Positions 6,739-8,035 of a stretch of DNA of 8,035 nucleotides are shown here, piece after piece. Origin of the DNA: Gammaproteobacteria bacterium. GTDB taxonomy: Bacteria; Pseudomonadota; Gammaproteobacteria; Chromatiales; Chromatiaceae. Below the pieces are notes generated by a model, which was not told the DNA's origin, did not search any database, and saw only the letters and a list, made by a program, of their open reading frames with translations. Location: the NCBI GenBank assembly GCA_015231665.1, contig JADGBD010000016.1, forward strand, positions 9,252 to 17,286. Reading direction: 5' to 3'. Within the stretch, counting starts at the first letter, position 1; every line of letters starts with the position of its first letter. Position numbers and translations under genes: made by a program.

Positions 6739-7124
6739 AGCCCTTCGCCTCTTTGCTCGGCCTGATTCTGCTGCTGGGCCTGCTGCCATTGCAAGTCCAG
6801 GCCGGTCGTTACGAGATTCGCCAGGAGATCCGCGAGGGCGCCCGTGAAGTGCGGCGCGAGAAGCGCGAGGCCCGCCGCGAGGTGCTGCGCTGCAAGAGCC
6901 GCGAATGTGCCCGCCGCGAGATGCGCGAAGGCTACCGCGAAGTGCAGCGGGAAAAGCGCGAGGCACGGCGGGAAATCCGCCGGGAAATTCGTGAAGACCG
7001 CTGGGAACGAGACCGAGATCGCGACTCCGGCCGCGACTTGGTCAAGGGAGTGATCATCGGCGCAGCGGTCATCGGCATCTCCAGCGCCATCGCCAATTCC
7101 TCGGCCAATGAGGGTTGGGATTGA
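6735..7124 (+). CDS. Exported Arg/Glu-rich helical protein with glycine-spaced hydrophobic tail, unknown function
   Basis: I do not recognise this 129-residue protein. It has a clear signal peptide (1-23, ending VQA). A very charged segment, about 24-97, consists mostly of Arg and Glu and should form one long helix. Residues 34-50 and 65-81 are an internal repeat: both contain REKREARRE, 31 residues apart. Between the copies lie Cys53 and Cys58 in CKSREC, a possible disulfide, redox or metal pair. After an Arg/Asp run (about 89-97) comes a hydrophobic stretch, 102-120, with glycines at 105, 109 and 114, resembling a glycine-zipper membrane segment. The start at 6735 is supported by GGAG at 6724-6727 and by the signal peptide; an upstream in-frame ATG at 6666 lies inside the previous gene. 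The 4-nt overlap with that gene argues for coupled synthesis. A structural or envelope role is a guess from composition only. Confidence 0.78.
   Translation: MKPFASLLGLILLLGLLPLQVQAGRYEIRQEIREGAREVRREKREARREVLRCKSRECARREMREGYREVQREKREARREIRREIREDRWERDRDRDSGRDLVKGVIIGAAVIGISSAIANSSANEGWD
6834..6977 (+). repeat. 93-bp period coding repeat in the Arg/Glu-rich gene
   Basis: Two 51-bp segments, 6834-6884 and 6927-6977, encode near-identical 17-residue blocks (EG-x-REV-x-REKREARRE-V/I). They differ at many third codon positions but keep most amino acids, which points to an old internal duplication kept by selection on the protein. Confidence 0.65.
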
Positions 7125-7193
7125 TCGCTCAATAATCCGCAAATGAACGCCATGCGATGCAAGTTAGCCCGAATGCACTCATAACGACTGTCC
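7125..7193. other. Convergent intergenic gap without recognisable signal
   Basis: This 69-nt gap separates the ends of the convergent Arg/Glu-rich gene and the toxin gene. I see no strong terminator hairpin, promoter or repeat in it. It marks the border between the G+C-rich left part and the lower-G+C toxin-antitoxin part. Confidence 0.4.
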
Positions 7194-7688
7194 TCACGCC
7201 CTGACGGAGTTCAAGCGCAGCATCAGCGTCATCGGCTGTTGTGGCGATTCACGGAAGCCGTAATGCGTATAAAACCGCTTGGCACGGTCGTGAAGAGCAT
7301 GCACAAGCAAGGCCCGCACGCCAGCGTGCTGCGACACTGCCACGGCCCGATTGACCGCATCTTGCAGCAGAGCGGCACCAAGTTTGCTGCCCTGCGCACT
7401 TTGATCAATAGCGAGTCTGGCCAGAACTATCACTGGCACAGGGTCGGGCATGTTGCGTCGCACGCTGCTGGTGGCTGCCTGGTGTGAAACCGCACCTGCA
7501 GCCATTGCGTAGTAGCCATAGACACGGCTGTCCTGATCAGTGACGACAAAGGTGCGGCTCGCGCCACTCAGCTGGTTGGTCAGCGCCCGGCGCTTGAGCC
7601 ATTCATCAAGGCTGTATTCCCCGCAAGCAAATTCGTTCAGGACGTGGGTGGTAGCGAGTGGTTGCGGTGCGCTCAGTTGCAAGCTCAT
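7194..7688 (-). CDS. GNAT-family acetyltransferase toxin, TacT/AtaT-like
   Basis: The 164-residue product has the GNAT fold of type II toxins paired with DUF1778 antitoxins. Characterised relatives acetylate the amino group of aminoacyl-tRNA and block translation. Visible signs are the N-terminal FACGEYSLDEWLKRRA segment (20-35), the strand VYGYYAMA (56-63), the acetyl-CoA-binding stretch LARLAIDQSAQGSKLGAALL (89-108), and FYTHYGF near the C-terminus. The Tyr in that motif is residue 140, matching the catalytic tyrosine position of TacT-type enzymes. Length is typical and no key motif is missing, so the toxin looks intact. It starts inside the antitoxin stop codon (ATGA, 7685-7688), so its translation should depend on that of the antitoxin. 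Target tRNA specificity cannot be read. Confidence 0.92.
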   Translation of the reverse strand: MSLQLSAPQPLATTHVLNEFACGEYSLDEWLKRRALTNQLSGASRTFVVTDQDSRVYGYYAMAAGAVSHQAATSSVRRNMPDPVPVIVLARLAIDQSAQGSKLGAALLQDAVNRAVAVSQHAGVRALLVHALHDRAKRFYTHYGFRESPQQPMTLMLRLNSVRA

Positions 7689-7957
7689 GCCCCGCCGGTG
7701 CCCCAGGGGGGCTTGACGGCCATGAGGCGCTCCAGCCCGGGATTCGGCTCAGGGGGCGCATCCAGCATTGCGGTGAACTGCTTGAACTTGTCGGCGTCCA
7801 GGCTGAAAAAGACCTGATCCAACACCACGGCCTGAGCACGCTCGCAGGCCGCTTCGAGCATGAAGTCCGAGCGGTTTTTGCCAAGCAGGCTGGCCGCGTG
7901 ATCAATCAGATCACGCTGTTCAGGCAAGGCACGCAGATTGATGGCGGCGTCACGCAT
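7685..7957 (-). CDS. DUF1778 ribbon-helix-helix antitoxin, TacA-like
   Basis: The 90-residue product is the antitoxin partner of the GNAT toxin. Residues 4-10 (AAINLRA) form the DNA-binding ribbon strand, and helices at about 11-24 and 28-43 complete the ribbon-helix-helix dimer that represses the operon. The C-terminal half (about 50-85, with FFSLDADKFKQFTAML and PPEPNPGLERLM) is the part that wraps and neutralises the toxin in known members. The start at 7957 is supported by GGGAG on the minus strand (7964-7968), 6 nt from the ATG. The gene lies upstream of the toxin gene and overlaps it by 4 nt, the usual order for this class. Autoregulation is expected from the family. Confidence 0.92.
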   Translation of the reverse strand: MRDAAINLRALPEQRDLIDHAASLLGKNRSDFMLEAACERAQAVVLDQVFFSLDADKFKQFTAMLDAPPEPNPGLERLMAVKPPWGTGGA

Positions 7958-7995
7958 TGAAATCTCCCATTAACGCATACACAAAAGATATACGA

Positions 7996-8024
7996 ATCAT
8001 GGTCCAGCGTGTAGCCGTTGTCAA
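7996..8024 (-). promoter_or_regulatory. Predicted sigma-70 promoter of the toxin-antitoxin operon
   Basis: On the minus strand a perfect -35 box TTGACA (8024-8019) is followed after 17 nt by CATGAT (8001-7996), which matches 4 of 6 positions of the -10 consensus. It lies about 40 nt before the antitoxin start. Between it and the ribosome binding site, GTAT occurs twice, 13 nt apart (CGTATATC and TGTATGCG), a possible antitoxin binding site, though the match is weak. Confidence 0.6.
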
Positions 8025-8035
8025 CACGCGGCCGC

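Noticed and set aside
7125..7193. Possible integron attC site next to the toxin-antitoxin pair (GTTAGCC at about 7164)
   Set aside because: The only inverted AAC-type partner lies about 25 nt away, too short for an attC site, and no integrase or second cassette is present.
8028..8035. NotI site (GCGGCCGC) exactly at the right end of the window, as a sign of a cloning junction
   Set aside because: The same octamer occurs several times inside genes here (for example near 3277, 4140, 4497 and 6242), so its presence at the end is not informative.

Overview
The base composition is high in G+C and the coding style is proteobacterial. Lipoprotein signals, an RND pump and a periplasmic adaptor point to a Gram-negative cell, most likely a gammaproteobacterium. 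There is no rRNA or other marker gene, so the genus cannot be named. The window looks chromosomal: no transposase, integrase, phage gene, tRNA or CRISPR array is visible.

Left part (1-6268): a small helix-turn-helix protein (3-458, minus) is transcribed divergently from a three-gene block on the plus strand. The block encodes a lipoprotein membrane-fusion adaptor (686-1759), an RND inner-membrane permease (2014-5067) and, 4 nt later, a patatin-like phospholipase with a lipoprotein signal (5072-6268). The divergent gap (459-685) carries several copies of a CTGACC/CTGACA hexamer in inverted and direct order, a plausible operator. No outer-membrane channel gene is present, so the pump presumably uses a TolC-type channel encoded elsewhere. 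The adaptor and permease are separated by 254 nt, unusually far for such a pair. That gap holds a striking inverted repeat built from CGCAAAG units with the same 9/11/9 spacing in both arms. A shorter relative lies at 6274-6313, just after the phospholipase gene.

Middle part (6364-7124): two small exported proteins of unknown function overlap by ATGA and so are probably translationally coupled. The second is an extreme Arg/Glu-rich helix with a 31-residue internal repeat and a glycine-spaced hydrophobic tail. This pair is the least explained coding content of the window.

Right part (7194-7957, minus): a DUF1778/GNAT toxin-antitoxin module of the TacA-TacT type, again with an ATGA overlap, a good ribosome binding site and a recognisable sigma-70 promoter. 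Its G+C looks lower than that of the pump genes, consistent with acquisition.

Working picture (inference): the regulator controls an efflux pump whose operon has recruited a surface lipase, followed by two envelope proteins and an unrelated toxin-antitoxin pair. No clearly new defence or mobile system is visible. The best candidates for something undescribed are the CGCAAAG inverted element and the small exported protein pair.
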